Of a DNA stretch of 64,000 bases, positions 33,261-43,600 are shown one piece after another. Each line of letters opens with the position of its first letter. Position 1 is the stretch's first letter. Source of the DNA: Alphaproteobacteria bacterium (GTDB taxonomy: Bacteria > Myxococcota_A > UBA796 > UBA2385); contig JACKEY010000015.1 in the NCBI GenBank assembly GCA_020632755.1, forward strand, positions 1 to 64,000. Reading direction: 5' to 3'. The position numbers and the translations under genes were made by a program. A model generated the notes under the pieces. The model was not told the DNA's origin, ran no database searches, and saw nothing but the letters and a program-made list of their open reading frames with translations.

Positions 33261-33337
33261 CCTGCGGCGAGGGGCCGCCGTGGTCGTCGGCCTCGGCGAC
33301 GGCTAATGGCCGGCCCTGCGCACACCCTGGAGGACTC

Positions 33338-34732
33338 GTGCACAAGGTCTACGACAGCATCCTGGACGCCGTCGGCGACACGCCGCTCGTCAAGCTGCAC
33401 AAGGTGACCACCGGCCTGAAGTGCAACGTCTACGTCAAGGTCGAGTACGTCAACCCCGGCGGCTCGGTCAAGGACCGGATCGCCATGCACATCATCGACA
33501 TGGCCGAGAAGCGCGGCGAGCTCAAGCCCGGCGGGACGATCATCGAGGGCACCAGCGGCAACACCGGCGCGGGCCTGGCGATGGTCGCCGCCCTGCGCGG
33601 CTACAAGACCATCTTCGTCCTGCCGGACAAGCAGTCCGAGGAGAAGCGCGCGGCCCTGCGCGCCTGGGGCGCCCGGGTCGTCGTCACGCCGACCAACGTC
33701 GAGCCCGACGATCCGCGCAGCTACTACAGCGTCGCGGCCCGGCTGGTGAAGGAGACCCCGAACTCCTTCTACGCCAACCAGTACCACAACCAGGACAACC
33801 CCGACGCCCACTACCACTCGACCGGCCCCGAGCTCTACGCGCAGATGGACGGCAAGATCGACGTGTTCATCGCGGGCCTGGGCACCGGCGGCACCATCAC
33901 CGGCACCGGCAAGTACCTCAAGGAACAGAACCCCGGGATCCAGGTCGTCGGCGTCGATCCGGTCGGCAGCCTGTACTACGACTACTTCCACACCGGTGTG
34001 ATGACCCAGCCGCACACCTACGTGGTCGAAGGCATCGGCGAAGACTTCCTGCCGAGCACCTGCGACTTCCAGTACGTCGACGACGTCATGCGCGTCAACG
34101 ACAAGGAGTGCTACATCATGACCCGCCGGCTGGTGCGGGAAGAGGGCATCTTCGGCGGCGTGTCCTGCGGGGCCGCGGTGGCCGGGGCGCTCAAGTACCT
34201 GCGCCAGCACGATCGCGAGGGCATGAACGTCGTCATCCTCATGCCGGACAACGGCAGCCGCTACCTGTCGAAGGTCTACAACGACAAGTGGATGGAGGAG
34301 ATGGGCTTCCTCGACCCCGAGCCGCTGCTCGGCACCGTCGGCGAGCTGCGTGTGGCCCGGGGCCCGCAGCAGCTGCTCACGGTCGAGGCGTCGGCGAAGC
34401 TGTCCGAGGTCATCGGCCTGATGAAGATGCACAGCATCAGCCAGGTCCCCGTGGTCGAGGGCGACAAGCTCGTCGGCATGCTGCACGAGAAGCGGCTGCT
34501 CGAGCAGGCGCTCGAGGCCCGCGGCAAGGACCCGGCCGTCAAGGACCTGGTCGAGCTGACCTACTGCACCGTCGACGACATCACCGAGATCACCGTCATG
34601 ACGGAACTGTTCAAGCGCTTCAAGGTGGCGGTCGTCCTCGACAGCGATCGGAAGCCCGTGGACATCGTGACCCGCATCGACCTCATCGATCAGATCAGCC
34701 GGGTCTCCGGCAAGGGCGGGGGTGCCGCGTGA
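33338..34732 (+). CDS. cbs: Cystathionine beta-synthase with CBS domain pair
   Basis: A 464-residue PLP enzyme that condenses serine and homocysteine to cystathionine. Residues 1-330 are the fold type II core: Lys45 in PGGSVKDR (Schiff base), EGTSGNTGAGLA, GTGGTITGTGKYLKE (phosphate loop), and GVSCGAAVAG. The C-terminal 130 residues form two CBS motifs (VIGLMKMHSISQVPVVEGDKLVGML and a second copy), a sensor for adenosyl ligands in some homologues. There is no N-terminal haem domain. The GTG start has GGAGG five bases upstream. Its stop overlaps the start of cystathionine gamma-lyase, forming a two-gene reverse transsulfuration operon that makes cysteine from homocysteine. Confidence 0.93.
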   Translation: MHKVYDSILDAVGDTPLVKLHKVTTGLKCNVYVKVEYVNPGGSVKDRIAMHIIDMAEKRGELKPGGTIIEGTSGNTGAGLAMVAALRGYKTIFVLPDKQSEEKRAALRAWGARVVVTPTNVEPDDPRSYYSVAARLVKETPNSFYANQYHNQDNPDAHYHSTGPELYAQMDGKIDVFIAGLGTGGTITGTGKYLKEQNPGIQVVGVDPVGSLYYDYFHTGVMTQPHTYVVEGIGEDFLPSTCDFQYVDDVMRVNDKECYIMTRRLVREEGIFGGVSCGAAVAGALKYLRQHDREGMNVVILMPDNGSRYLSKVYNDKWMEEMGFLDPEPLLGTVGELRVARGPQQLLTVEASAKLSEVIGLMKMHSISQVPVVEGDKLVGMLHEKRLLEQALEARGKDPAVKDLVELTYCTVDDITEITVMTELFKRFKVAVVLDSDRKPVDIVTRIDLIDQISRVSGKGGGAA

Positions 34733-35838
34733 GCAAGAGCCTCCCCACCGACGGCATCGGCACCAAGGCGATCCACGCCGGCCAGGAGCCCGAGCCCGTC
34801 ACCGGCGCCGTGATGACGCCGGTCTTCCAGACCAGCACCTACGCCCAGCCGGCGCCCGCCGAGTGGCCGTGGGAGTACAGTCGCACCCACAACCCCACCC
34901 GCACCGCGCTGCAGGCCTGCATCGCCGGGCTCGAGGGCGGCACGCACGGCCTGTCCTTCAGCAGCGGCATGGCCGCCATCGACACCATGGCCCGCACCCT
35001 GAAGCCGGGCGACCGGGTCGTGTGCGGCGACGACGTGTACGGCGGCACCTACCGTCTGTTCACGAAGGTCGTCGCGCCGATGGGCGTGCACTTCGACTTC
35101 GTCGATCTGTCCGACCCGGCCGCGGAGATCCCGGTCGGCACGACGATGGTCTGGTGCGAGTCGCCGACCAACCCGCTGCTCAAGGTGACGGACCTGTCCG
35201 GGCTCGTGACCAAGGCCAAGGCCGCCGGCGCCCGCGTCGTCGTCGACAACACCTTCGCCACGCCGGTCTACCAGCGGCCGCTCGAGCTCGGGGCCGACGC
35301 CGTCGTGCACAGCACGACCAAGTACCTCAACGGCCACAGCGACGTGGTCGGCGGGGTCATCGTCACCAGCGACGACGCCCTGGCAGAGCAGCTCGCCTTC
35401 CTGCAGAACAGTGTCGGCGCGGTGCCCGGTCCGTGGGATTGCTTCCTGACCCTTCGCGGGCTCAAGACGCTCAAGGTCCGCATGGATCGGCACACCGCCA
35501 ACGCCAGCGAGATCGCCGCCTGGCTCGCGTCCCGCGACGACGTGGCCAAGGTCCGCTACCCGGGCTTCTCGGGCATGGTCAGCTTCGACCTGGCCGGCGA
35601 CCTGGCCGCGGCCCGCCGCTTCGTCATGGCGACCCGGCTGTTCACCCTGGCCGAGAGCCTGGGCGGCGTCGAGAGCCTGATCGAGCTGCCGGCGATCATG
35701 ACCCACGCCAGCGTGCCCCCCGAGATCCGCGCCGACATCGGCATCGCCGACGGGCTGATCCGCCTGAGCTGCGGCATCGAGGACCTGGCCGATCTCAAGG
35801 CCGACCTGGAACAGGCCTTCCGCGCGGCGCAGGGCTGA
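34729..35838 (+). CDS. Cystathionine gamma-lyase / gamma-synthase family enzyme
   Basis: A 369-residue PLP enzyme of the Cys/Met metabolism family; with cbs just upstream (GTGA overlap), cystathionine gamma-lyase is the likely activity. Active-site features are present: YSRTHNPTR, SSGMAAI, the Schiff-base Lys198 in HSTTKYLNGHSD, and RLSCGIEDLADL. It is about 15-20 residues shorter than usual because the stretch normally lying between the YPG and the GF.GMVSF motifs is absent: here they are fused as VRYPGFSGMVSFDL. The lesion is in frame. Whether it keeps activity is not clear. Gamma-synthase activity cannot be ruled out from sequence alone. Confidence 0.88.
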   Translation: MSKSLPTDGIGTKAIHAGQEPEPVTGAVMTPVFQTSTYAQPAPAEWPWEYSRTHNPTRTALQACIAGLEGGTHGLSFSSGMAAIDTMARTLKPGDRVVCGDDVYGGTYRLFTKVVAPMGVHFDFVDLSDPAAEIPVGTTMVWCESPTNPLLKVTDLSGLVTKAKAAGARVVVDNTFATPVYQRPLELGADAVVHSTTKYLNGHSDVVGGVIVTSDDALAEQLAFLQNSVGAVPGPWDCFLTLRGLKTLKVRMDRHTANASEIAAWLASRDDVAKVRYPGFSGMVSFDLAGDLAAARRFVMATRLFTLAESLGGVESLIELPAIMTHASVPPEIRADIGIADGLIRLSCGIEDLADLKADLEQAFRAAQG

Positions 35839-35880
35839 GCAGCCGGGCGAAGGTCCGGTCGCCGGGCGCGGGGATCAGCT
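35833..35880. terminator. Hairpin between convergent genes, stops paired
   Basis: Outer stem GCTGA (35834-35838) pairs with TCAGC (35875-35879), extended by one G-U pair. An inner stem GGCGA/TCGCC with an eight-base loop lies between. Both stop codons are in the outer stem. Confidence 0.4.
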
Positions 35881-38800
35881 GCCCTGGCGGTGGGTCGTCG
35901 CGACATGCAGCAGCTCTTCGGCGGTGATGCCGCCGTCCACCGGCAGGCCGGCCGTCAGCGTGCGGATCGCCTGCGGGTCCATGCCGAAGACCCCGGCGTG
36001 CTCGGCGATGCTGAGCAGCAGTAGATCGTGGGACTGCTGCTCGTCGAAGCCGGGCGCCAGGCCGTGGTCGACCGCCGGGCGCCCCTCCGGTGCCGGCGGA
36101 CCCAGCCGCAGCCAGCCCATCAGGATCGGCGGAGACAGCAGCACGTCCTTGCCCGTGCGGGGCTCGCGCACGGTCACGCGGGCCTGCCAGAGCACCTGGT
36201 CCGGCGTCAGCTCGAGCTTCGGGAAGCCGGCGTCGCTCGCGGCCGGCCCCTCCGACCACTCGACCCCCAGGTCCAGGTCCAGGGCGTAGTCGCAGAACCG
36301 GCGGAAGGACCGTGAGTAGGCCCCGATGGACCGGGCGTAGGCCCAGCGGAAGTCCGCGGCGTCGGCCCAGCGCCGGAACCGGTTCATCCAGCCGGTGGCC
36401 GACGAGTGCTCGCGGCGGGCGCGCTCGTCCAGGCCCAGGTCGTCGAACACCTCCTCCATCAGCTCGAGCATCGCGTTCACCGCGACCAGCAGCAGGTAGC
36501 GGTAGGCCGGGTCGCCGTCGGCCAGCTCGGGCGAGGGCTCCGTGCCCCAGCCGCTGTGGCGGGGGGGGATCTGGCTCGCCAGGGGACGCAGCTCGGTCCG
36601 GGCGAGCAGCTGCTCCACCCGCTGCAGCTGGGACTGCGCCCCGCGCGCGCCGGTCGTGCCGACGGAGCTCGGCTCCAGGATGGTGTGCAGGCGCCGGAAC
36701 ACCTTGTTGATGCGCGGGTGCGAGGGCACCGGACAGCCGCTGCAGGCCAGCCGCAGCAGCTCGTCCATCGCGTGGAAGCCCAGCGCCCGGTAGGCCTCGA
36801 ACTGCGCCTCGTCGAAGAACTGGTCGGCGGTGGTCTCGTGGGGGAAGTCGGGGTGGCCGGCCCGGTACTTGTCCAGGAAGGCGCCCTCGTCCCCGGTCAT
36901 CGACGACTTCAGGTACAGCAGGAAGCCCTGCTCGGCGGCCAGGCCGGCGGCGTCGTCGGCCGGGTAGTGCACCACGCCCAGGGCGGCGTGCTTGCGGGTG
37001 TGGCCGCGCTCGTCGGCCCGCAGCTCCCGCACGTCGATGTCGATGTCGACCCCCAGGTCGATGCGCGCCAGCCGCTGCAGGGTGGCCAGTGCGCCCAGCT
37101 CCATGCGGGGGTCGGCTTCGCCGTCGCAGACGATGATGAACCGGCAGCGGCGCCGCAGCAGCTCGAAGGCGCCCAGGTTCTCCAGGTGGCCGCCGTCCGA
37201 CAGGTTCACCAGCGGCGTGCGACTGTTCAGGCGACCGGCCAGCTCCTGCAGGAAGTAGCCCAGCCGCGGGATCGTCCGCCGCCACATCGCCCCGCTGGCC
37301 CGCGACACGCCCCTGCGCAGGTGCTCGTGCTGCTGCCGCGCGGTCGCGTCGATCTCGTCCCGGCCGGACTTCTTGTAGGCGTCGATCGACCACTCGTCCG
37401 TCGACAGCTTCGACGCTTCCCACAGCTGGCGGGGGTTCGGGAACCAGTAGCCCATGCGGATGTTCAGCAGGGCCATGATCCGGACCACGCCGCCGACCGT
37501 CATCGCCCCCATGTTCGGGGCCGCCGCCGCCGCGGAGATCGCCATGGCCGAGCCCAGGTGGAACTGGGGCAGCAGGGACTCGACGACGACAGTGGGCACG
37601 TAGCCCAGCCGCGGACTGCCACAGAACCGCTTGCCGAACACGAAGAAGTCCGAGCGCCGGCCGCTGGTCCGCAGCGCCCGGTCCCCCTGCAGGTTCACCG
37701 TGGCGTTGACCAGGTGGTAGGGCGCCACAGACCCTGTCGGGCAGGTCCACGACAGGCGCTGGATGTCGACGGCCTGGGCGCCGTCCTTGAGCGCGAACAG
37801 TCCCGTGCCCTGGCGGGGCTCCAGCCGCTCGCCCCGCCCCTCGATCAGGTACGCCCGGCACAGGGCGTCCCGGTAGAACGGGTGGAAGGAGTGATCGTTG
37901 ATGTCCACCAGCATCCACAGCAGCAGCCAGATGGCCCCGGCCGCGCCGAGCGCGCCGAGCACCCGGCCGTAGAGCGGGAACGACGGGTCCAGGGTGTAGA
38001 CGGTCGCGTCGGCCAGCACCAGGTACAGCAACCCCGGCAGCGCCAGCCCCAGCAGGGCGGCGGCCAGCGGGCCGGCCAGGCGCCCGATCCGGCCGGTGGC
38101 TTCCGTCTTGCCGGCCAGGGCGCCGCTGGCGGCCGACAGGGCGGCCAGCACCCCGCCCAGGTGCGGCCACTCGAGCTGCCACTCGGTCACCAGGGTGTGG
38201 AACAGGTGCAGCAGGTAGGGCTGCACATCGACGGCGATCGCCCCCAACAGCCCGAGCACGGCCAGCCCCAGCAGGTGCTCGATGCGGCTGCGCCACCGCA
38301 GGAAGGCCGTGGCGCCGGTGCGGGCCGAGCGCTGCTCGCCGACCTTGCGGGTGGTGACCAGGTGCAGGAGCGTGATCGCGACGGGCGACAGGGCGAACAG
38401 GGCCAGCGTGCCGCCCAGCGCCCACGGGCTGAGGGCGAAGAACTGCCGGTGCAGCGCATCGAAGCCGGCGGTCAGGGCGACGTGGTCGGCGCCCTCCGGG
38501 TGGGCGGCCGCGAACAGATCCGGCAGGTGACGCCCGTAGGCGGCGGTCACCACCGCGACGGCGACCAGCAGGACCGGCAGGATCAGCATCAGGTTGATCA
38601 GGATGCCGCGCAGCAGCACGGCCGCGATGCGCATCCAGTCCAGCGCCCCGCGGGGCGTCAGGTAGTTGCTGTGGCGCCGCAGGTGGCGCAGTGCGGGGGG
38701 CTCGGCGATGCGGCGCAGCGGCGGCGGTCCGGCATCGACCCGGCGATGCTCGGGCTGGCCCTCGAGGGTCTGGCTCTCGCCCAGGAAGGGGAAGGGCTCG

Positions 38801-39132
38801 GCGTTGGACGCCATCATCGAGCTGACGGCGGTGCCCAGGTAGCCGCCGCCCGACACGGTCGACATGTAGTCGACGAACCGGAACAGACCGTAGCGGTGCA
38901 TGGCCTGCAGCACGCCCAGGTTGAAGGTGGCCGAGCGGATGCCCCCACCCGACAGCGCCAGGCCGACCAGCCCGTGCGACGTCGACGGCGCGCCCGTGGA
39001 CGGCAGCGGCACGGCGCCGTCCCCCAGCGAGCCCTTCAGCGCCGCGCGACGCCGCGCCAGCACCTCGAGCTCGGCGGGGAAGACGTGCGTCACGAAGTCG
39101 AAGCCGTCGGGCGCGGCCGGGTCGTCGGGCAT
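35875..39132 (-). CDS. Large membrane patatin-like phospholipase
   Basis: A 1085-residue protein. The patatin entry motif is near the N-terminus: SGGGIRSATFN (61-71, oxyanion hole) and the nucleophile Ser94 in STVSGGGYLG. A long insert (about 155-520) carries about six membrane helices. The fold then resumes, and the catalytic Asp646 is in NLSDGGHLENLG. Patatin lipases hydrolyse acyl ester bonds of phospholipids, and the membrane-inserted form probably acts at the inner membrane from the cytoplasm. The ATG at 39132 is preferred over an upstream GTG (39159) because GGGACGG precedes it and the GTG lacks a ribosome site. No operon partner. Confidence 0.87.
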   Translation of the reverse strand: MPDDPAAPDGFDFVTHVFPAELEVLARRRAALKGSLGDGAVPLPSTGAPSTSHGLVGLALSGGGIRSATFNLGVLQAMHRYGLFRFVDYMSTVSGGGYLGTAVSSMMASNAEPFPFLGESQTLEGQPEHRRVDAGPPPLRRIAEPPALRHLRRHSNYLTPRGALDWMRIAAVLLRGILINLMLILPVLLVAVAVVTAAYGRHLPDLFAAAHPEGADHVALTAGFDALHRQFFALSPWALGGTLALFALSPVAITLLHLVTTRKVGEQRSARTGATAFLRWRSRIEHLLGLAVLGLLGAIAVDVQPYLLHLFHTLVTEWQLEWPHLGGVLAALSAASGALAGKTEATGRIGRLAGPLAAALLGLALPGLLYLVLADATVYTLDPSFPLYGRVLGALGAAGAIWLLLWMLVDINDHSFHPFYRDALCRAYLIEGRGERLEPRQGTGLFALKDGAQAVDIQRLSWTCPTGSVAPYHLVNATVNLQGDRALRTSGRRSDFFVFGKRFCGSPRLGYVPTVVVESLLPQFHLGSAMAISAAAAAPNMGAMTVGGVVRIMALLNIRMGYWFPNPRQLWEASKLSTDEWSIDAYKKSGRDEIDATARQQHEHLRRGVSRASGAMWRRTIPRLGYFLQELAGRLNSRTPLVNLSDGGHLENLGAFELLRRRCRFIIVCDGEADPRMELGALATLQRLARIDLGVDIDIDVRELRADERGHTRKHAALGVVHYPADDAAGLAAEQGFLLYLKSSMTGDEGAFLDKYRAGHPDFPHETTADQFFDEAQFEAYRALGFHAMDELLRLACSGCPVPSHPRINKVFRRLHTILEPSSVGTTGARGAQSQLQRVEQLLARTELRPLASQIPPRHSGWGTEPSPELADGDPAYRYLLLVAVNAMLELMEEVFDDLGLDERARREHSSATGWMNRFRRWADAADFRWAYARSIGAYSRSFRRFCDYALDLDLGVEWSEGPAASDAGFPKLELTPDQVLWQARVTVREPRTGKDVLLSPPILMGWLRLGPPAPEGRPAVDHGLAPGFDEQQSHDLLLLSIAEHAGVFGMDPQAIRTLTAGLPVDGGITAEELLHVATTHRQGS

Positions 39133-39233
39133 GGGTCCGTCCCACAAGCAAGGAGGCACCGATGCTACCGCAGGTCCAGAAGGTCGCGGGCCGGCCGGGT
39201 GGTGGCGGGACCGGGGCGCGGCTAGGCGGGGGC

Positions 39234-39836
39234 ATGCCCGTGCTCTCCGCTACAGACCTGTGCCGCCGCGTGGAGGGGCGGGTGTTGTTCGAGGGGCTGG
39301 CGCTGGCGGTGGAGGAGGGCGAGGCGCTGCGCATCGCGGGCCCGTCGGGCTGCGGCAAGACCAGCCTGCTGCGGCTGCTCGGCTGGCTGGACCGTCCGGA
39401 TGCGGGGGAGGTGCTGCTGTCGGGGAGGACCGCCCGGGACTGGGGCGGGCCGGCCTTCCGGGCCCGGGTGGCCTTCGTGGCGCAGCAGCCCGCGCGGCTG
39501 CCGGGCACGCCGGCCGACACGGTGGCCTGGCTGCGGGGCATCCACCACGCGCGGGTGGAGGAGGATCCGGTGGCCCTGGCCGAGGGGCTCGGGCTGCCGG
39601 CCGCGCGGTGGGATCAGCCCTGGACCCAGCTGTCGGGCGGCGAGGCGCAGCGGGTCGCGCTGGCCCTGGCGCTGTGTCGGCGGCCCGAGGTGCTGGTCCT
39701 CGACGAGGTGACCAGCGCCCTCGACCCGGAGGCGGCCGCGGCGGTCGTGCAGGCACTGCGGGGCCGGACGGTGGTGCTGGCCAGCCACGACGCGCGGGTG
39801 GCCGAGGCGCTCGGGGCGCGGGAGGTGGCGCTGTGA
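39234..39836 (+). CDS. fetA: ABC transporter ATPase, FetA-type (iron/metal export)
   Basis: A 200-residue compact ABC ATPase with Walker A GPSGCGKTS (about 36-44), Q-loop FVAQQPARLPGT, signature LSGGEAQR, Walker B VLVLDEVTSALD and the H-loop ASHD. The size and sequence style match FetA/YbbL, partner of the FetB permease. The next gene is a FetB homologue overlapping by four bases (GTGA), which settles the assignment. The ATG at 39234 gives a normal N-terminus; an upstream ATG at 39162 would add a glycine-rich tail not seen in the family. Confidence 0.85.
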   Translation: MPVLSATDLCRRVEGRVLFEGLALAVEEGEALRIAGPSGCGKTSLLRLLGWLDRPDAGEVLLSGRTARDWGGPAFRARVAFVAQQPARLPGTPADTVAWLRGIHHARVEEDPVALAEGLGLPAARWDQPWTQLSGGEAQRVALALALCRRPEVLVLDEVTSALDPEAAAAVVQALRGRTVVLASHDARVAEALGAREVAL

Positions 39837-40624
39837 CCGGCCCGCTCCCCCTCGACGCGTGGCAGCTCCTCCTCGCCGCCGCCCTCGTCCTGGTCAACGG
39901 CGGCCTCTCCCTGTGGCTGCGCCTCGGCCTCGAGAAGAAGCTGCTGGTCGCCAGCCTGCGCACGGTGGTCCAGCTCTCCCTGGTCGGGCTGGTCCTCACC
40001 CCTGTCTTCGACCTCGCCCACCCGGTGCCGGTGCTGCTCGTCGGCCTCGTCATGGTCGTGCTCGCCGGCCGCGAGGCGGTCCACCGCAGCAGCCGGCGCT
40101 GGCCCGGCGTGCAGCGCACGGCCTTCCTGGCGCTGCTGATCGGCCCCGGCTTCACGGCCCTGCTGGCCACCGGCGTCGTCATCGGCGCCGACCCCTGGTG
40201 GCGGCCCCAGTACCTGGTGCCCCTGCTCGGCATGCTGCTCGGCAACGCGCTGACCGGCATCAGCCTGGGGCTCGACCGTGCACTGTCCATGCTCGACGAG
40301 GGCCGCCCGGTGGTCGAGGCCCGTCTGTCCATGGGCGCGACCTGGTGGGAAGCCAGCCGCCCCGTCGCCGCCGACGCGCTACGGGCCGGCATGATCCCCA
40401 TCCTGAACACCATGTCCGTCGTCGGACTGGTCACCCTGCCCGGCATGATGACCGGCCAGATCCTGAGCGGCACCGACCCGGCCCTGGCCGCCCGCTACCA
40501 GGTGATGATCATGTTCCTCATCGCCGGGGCCACCGCGCTCGGCACGGCGACGGCCGTGCTGGTCAGCGTGCGCGCGGCCTTCGACGGGCAGGGGCGGCTG
40601 AAGTGGGGGTGGATCGGGCGGTGA
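39833..40624 (+). CDS. fetB: FetB-type permease (UPF0014 iron export family)
   Basis: A 263-residue membrane protein with seven predicted helices. Family hallmarks are ASLRTVVQLSLVGLVL, the GNALTGISLGLDR turn, ARLSMGATWWEASRP and LPGMMTGQILSGTDP. FetAB exports excess iron and contributes to oxidative stress resistance in enterobacteria. The GTG start overlaps the fetA stop. The C-terminal codons take part in a terminator hairpin with the convergent protease gene. Confidence 0.88.
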   Translation: MTGPLPLDAWQLLLAAALVLVNGGLSLWLRLGLEKKLLVASLRTVVQLSLVGLVLTPVFDLAHPVPVLLVGLVMVVLAGREAVHRSSRRWPGVQRTAFLALLIGPGFTALLATGVVIGADPWWRPQYLVPLLGMLLGNALTGISLGLDRALSMLDEGRPVVEARLSMGATWWEASRPVAADALRAGMIPILNTMSVVGLVTLPGMMTGQILSGTDPALAARYQVMIMFLIAGATALGTATAVLVSVRAAFDGQGRLKWGWIGR

Positions 40625-40641
40625 GGGCCCCGCTCACCGCC
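40617..40641. terminator. Perfect 9-bp hairpin containing both stop codons
   Basis: GGCGGTGAG (40617-40625) and CTCACCGCC (40633-40641) are perfect complements around a seven-base loop GGCCCCG. The fetB TGA (40622-40624) lies opposite the protease TGA (40634-40636). The stem is fully GC-rich with no T-tract. Confidence 0.6.
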
Positions 40642-43600
40642 GCCTCCGCCACACCCCCAGCAGCCCGATGATCCACAGACCCCCCGCCGCGGCCGGCGCT
40701 GCGCTGCAGCCGCCCTTGTCGCTGCCGCCGTCGTCGCTGCTCACGTCGCCGTCGGTGCCGCCGTCGCCGTCGTCCCCGCCGTCGTCGCCGGTCGGCCCGC
40801 TGTCGCTGCCGCCGTCGTCCGTGGGTCCGGTGTCGTCGGGCGCGGGCACGTCCAGGACCGTGATGGCCACGATGTCGGTGGCACTGGCCCACCCGTCGTC
40901 GACGGTCAGCTCGAGCTCGATCACCTGGTCTCCGTCCACGTCGGGGGCGACGAAGCTCGGGGTCGCGCCGTCGGCGTCGACCAGGGCGGCCTCGCCGGAC
41001 AGGACCGTCCACGAGAAGGCCAGCTCCTCGCCGGCGGGGTCGTAGCTGGCGCTGCCGTCCAGCAGCACCTCGTCACCCTCGGTCACGGTCTGGTCGTCGC
41101 CGGCGATGGCCACCGGCACCGGGTTGCAGTCGGTCGTGTCGGCCACGACGGCGGCGAAGGGATCGGCGGACAGACCGTCCACCACCAGCGTGTCCAGCTC
41201 CCAGCCGTACTCGCTGGCGGCCTGGTCGGTGCCGACGCGCAGGCTGAACCGCACGCTGTGGCCGGCCAGGGCATCGCCCAGGTCCAGGACCAGGTCTTCG
41301 TACTCAGGCCACGCGGCGTTGCTGCCGCTGAACGCCCGGCGGTCGCCCAGCGGGTTGTCGGCCCGCGTCTCCAGCACATCGGTGTAGCCCGGCTCGACCC
41401 AGTCGCTGATGTCCGTCCACTCGCCATCGTCCACGGACAGCTCGATGACGCCGCCGTCCCAGGCGGTGGACCCGTCGTGCTCGAAGGCGAAGCGGTGGGT
41501 CAGCGTGTACACCAGCGCCTCGTCCTCGGACACCTCCAGCGCGGGGCTGATCAGGCGACTGTCCGTCACCCCGCTGACGTCTTCGCCCACCCACGAGCGA
41601 TCGCCGGCCTCGCCGTCTTCGCGCCGCCAGATGTCGCCGCCGTCGTCGCCCTCGACCGTCCAGCCGTCGTCGTCGGCCTCGAAGGTCTCGGTGCTGGTCG
41701 CGCCGCTGACGATGTCGGTCTCGGTGCGCACCCAGGACAAGGCCACGTCCTCGGTCACGCAGGCGTCGTCGTTGGTCGCGGTGACCGTCAGCGTCGTCTG
41801 GCTCTGGGTGACCGCTTCGCGCGGCATGGACACCGGCAGCTCGACCACCGTCGACGTGAACGGATCCAGGTCGTCGACCAGCACGGACTCGTCCACCAGC
41901 TCCAGGTCGGCCGGCAGCTCCTCGAACCGGGCCTGCAGCACCGTGCCGGACAACACCTCGGCGCCCATATTGGTGACGGTCACCCGCAGCACGCCGACCT
42001 CGCCTCCGTCCAGGATGCCGTCGTCGTCGCAGGACAGGGTGCTGTCGGCCAGCTCGGGCTGCGAGATCGACAACAGCGGCGCCAGGGTCTCGGACTCGAC
42101 CACGCCGGTCAGGTCGGTGCTGTAGCGGTCGGGGCTCTGGGCACAGGTGCCCATGCCGCGGCCGGCGAAGGCCTGGGCCATGCGCAGGGCATCGTCGCTG
42201 CTGTCGAGCGCGGCGGCCGCCAGCATGGCGTCCCGCAGCTCGGTGAAGGTGGGATCGTTCGGGGCCAGGGCCAGGCCGGCCACCAGGATCTCGCTGACCC
42301 GCTGCTGCGCTTCTTCGAAGCTGCGACCGTCTTCGTCCCGGGCGTCCAGGATGGCGACCTGGGCGTCGTGCATCACGGTGGCCCAGATCTCGCCGGCGTT
42401 GTGCACTTCCGCGTTGTAGACGCCGTCGTCGTCGAGGGGGTGCGTGTCGGGCAGCGGCTCGCCGTTGCTGATGTGGCGGAAGGACAGGGCGTTCTTGTCC
42501 GGGTCCGCCGAGTAGGGCACCCGCCGGATGCCGAAGTAGGCCGGGTCCGTGCTGGTGCCCCAGGTCGCATAGCTGCCGACGGCGTAGGCACCGTCCAGGT
42601 CGTCGTCCTCGCGCACCATCATGGCCAGGGCCACGAAGTCGGCGTGGCCTTCGTTGATGCCGCTGCACTGGGTGCTGCCGCAGCCGACCAGCCGCCCGAA
42701 CAGGTAGTGCCCCCACTCGTGGGCGACGACGGTGGCGTCGAGCGAGCCGTCGCCTTCGGGCCCGGCGTAGCGGTACAGGTTCGCGGTCGGCGGCGCCTCG
42801 GTGCTGTCCGAGGTGATCATCTCCTCGAGCGTCTGTCCGTCGGTCTGCGACATCGACAGCACCGGGATGGTGACCCGGCTGTCGGTGCCGCCCATCGACA
42901 TCGCGCCGCCCGATGTGTTGTTGGCGATGATGACCCCGACGGCGCCCGCGGTCTGCGCGGCCAGCACCTTGTCGGCGAAGTAGCAGTCTCCGCGTTCGAT
43001 GAGCACGATGGTGTCTGCGACGTCGGCGTCGACCCCCGTACAGGCCGTGCTGTCGCTGCCGGGCAGCACGACCTCGGCCGTGACGTCGAAGTCGGTGGGG
43101 CCGAAGCTCGCGGTGTTCGTGGACGGTTCCCAGTCGCCGGGCTCGATGTGCAGCGACAAGGCACTGGTCCCCGACCACAGGTAGACCTGCATGCGCGGGG
43201 CGCTACCGTCGCCCGGGGTGCTCATGTTCGCGTTGTTGCGCGAGCCGCCCGGTGCGTTGTCCTGCAGCTCGATCAGCAGCGCGTCGGCTTCTTCGCCGCC
43301 GCGGCCGTAGTTGTCGGTCTGGGCGTTGCCCAGCGCCTCGGTGAACCCGACGTCGTAGTACCAGTCGTGCAGCCAGTTGACCGTGTAGAAGGCCTGGGTG
43401 ATCGACGCGGCGATCTGTTCATCGTCTTCGAGGGGATCCAGCGTCAGATCGTAGGTCCAGTCGAAGGCCGCGTCGTCGCTCGTGGCGGCCCGCGTGTCGC
43501 CCTCGCTGAACCCGTCGGGGTTGTAGTGGTCCGTGTAGGCATCGGCGTTGTTGCCGGTGCTCTCGGTGGCGTCGTCGGGCAGCCACGGATCGGCTTCTCC

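Noticed and set aside
33127..33337. A SAM or other riboswitch before cbs
   Set aside because: I see no conserved riboswitch core; only a short palindrome and repeats are present.
39162..39233. Longer N-terminus for fetA from ATG 39162
   Set aside because: The extension is glycine-rich and unlike the family; ATG 39234 gives the expected start.
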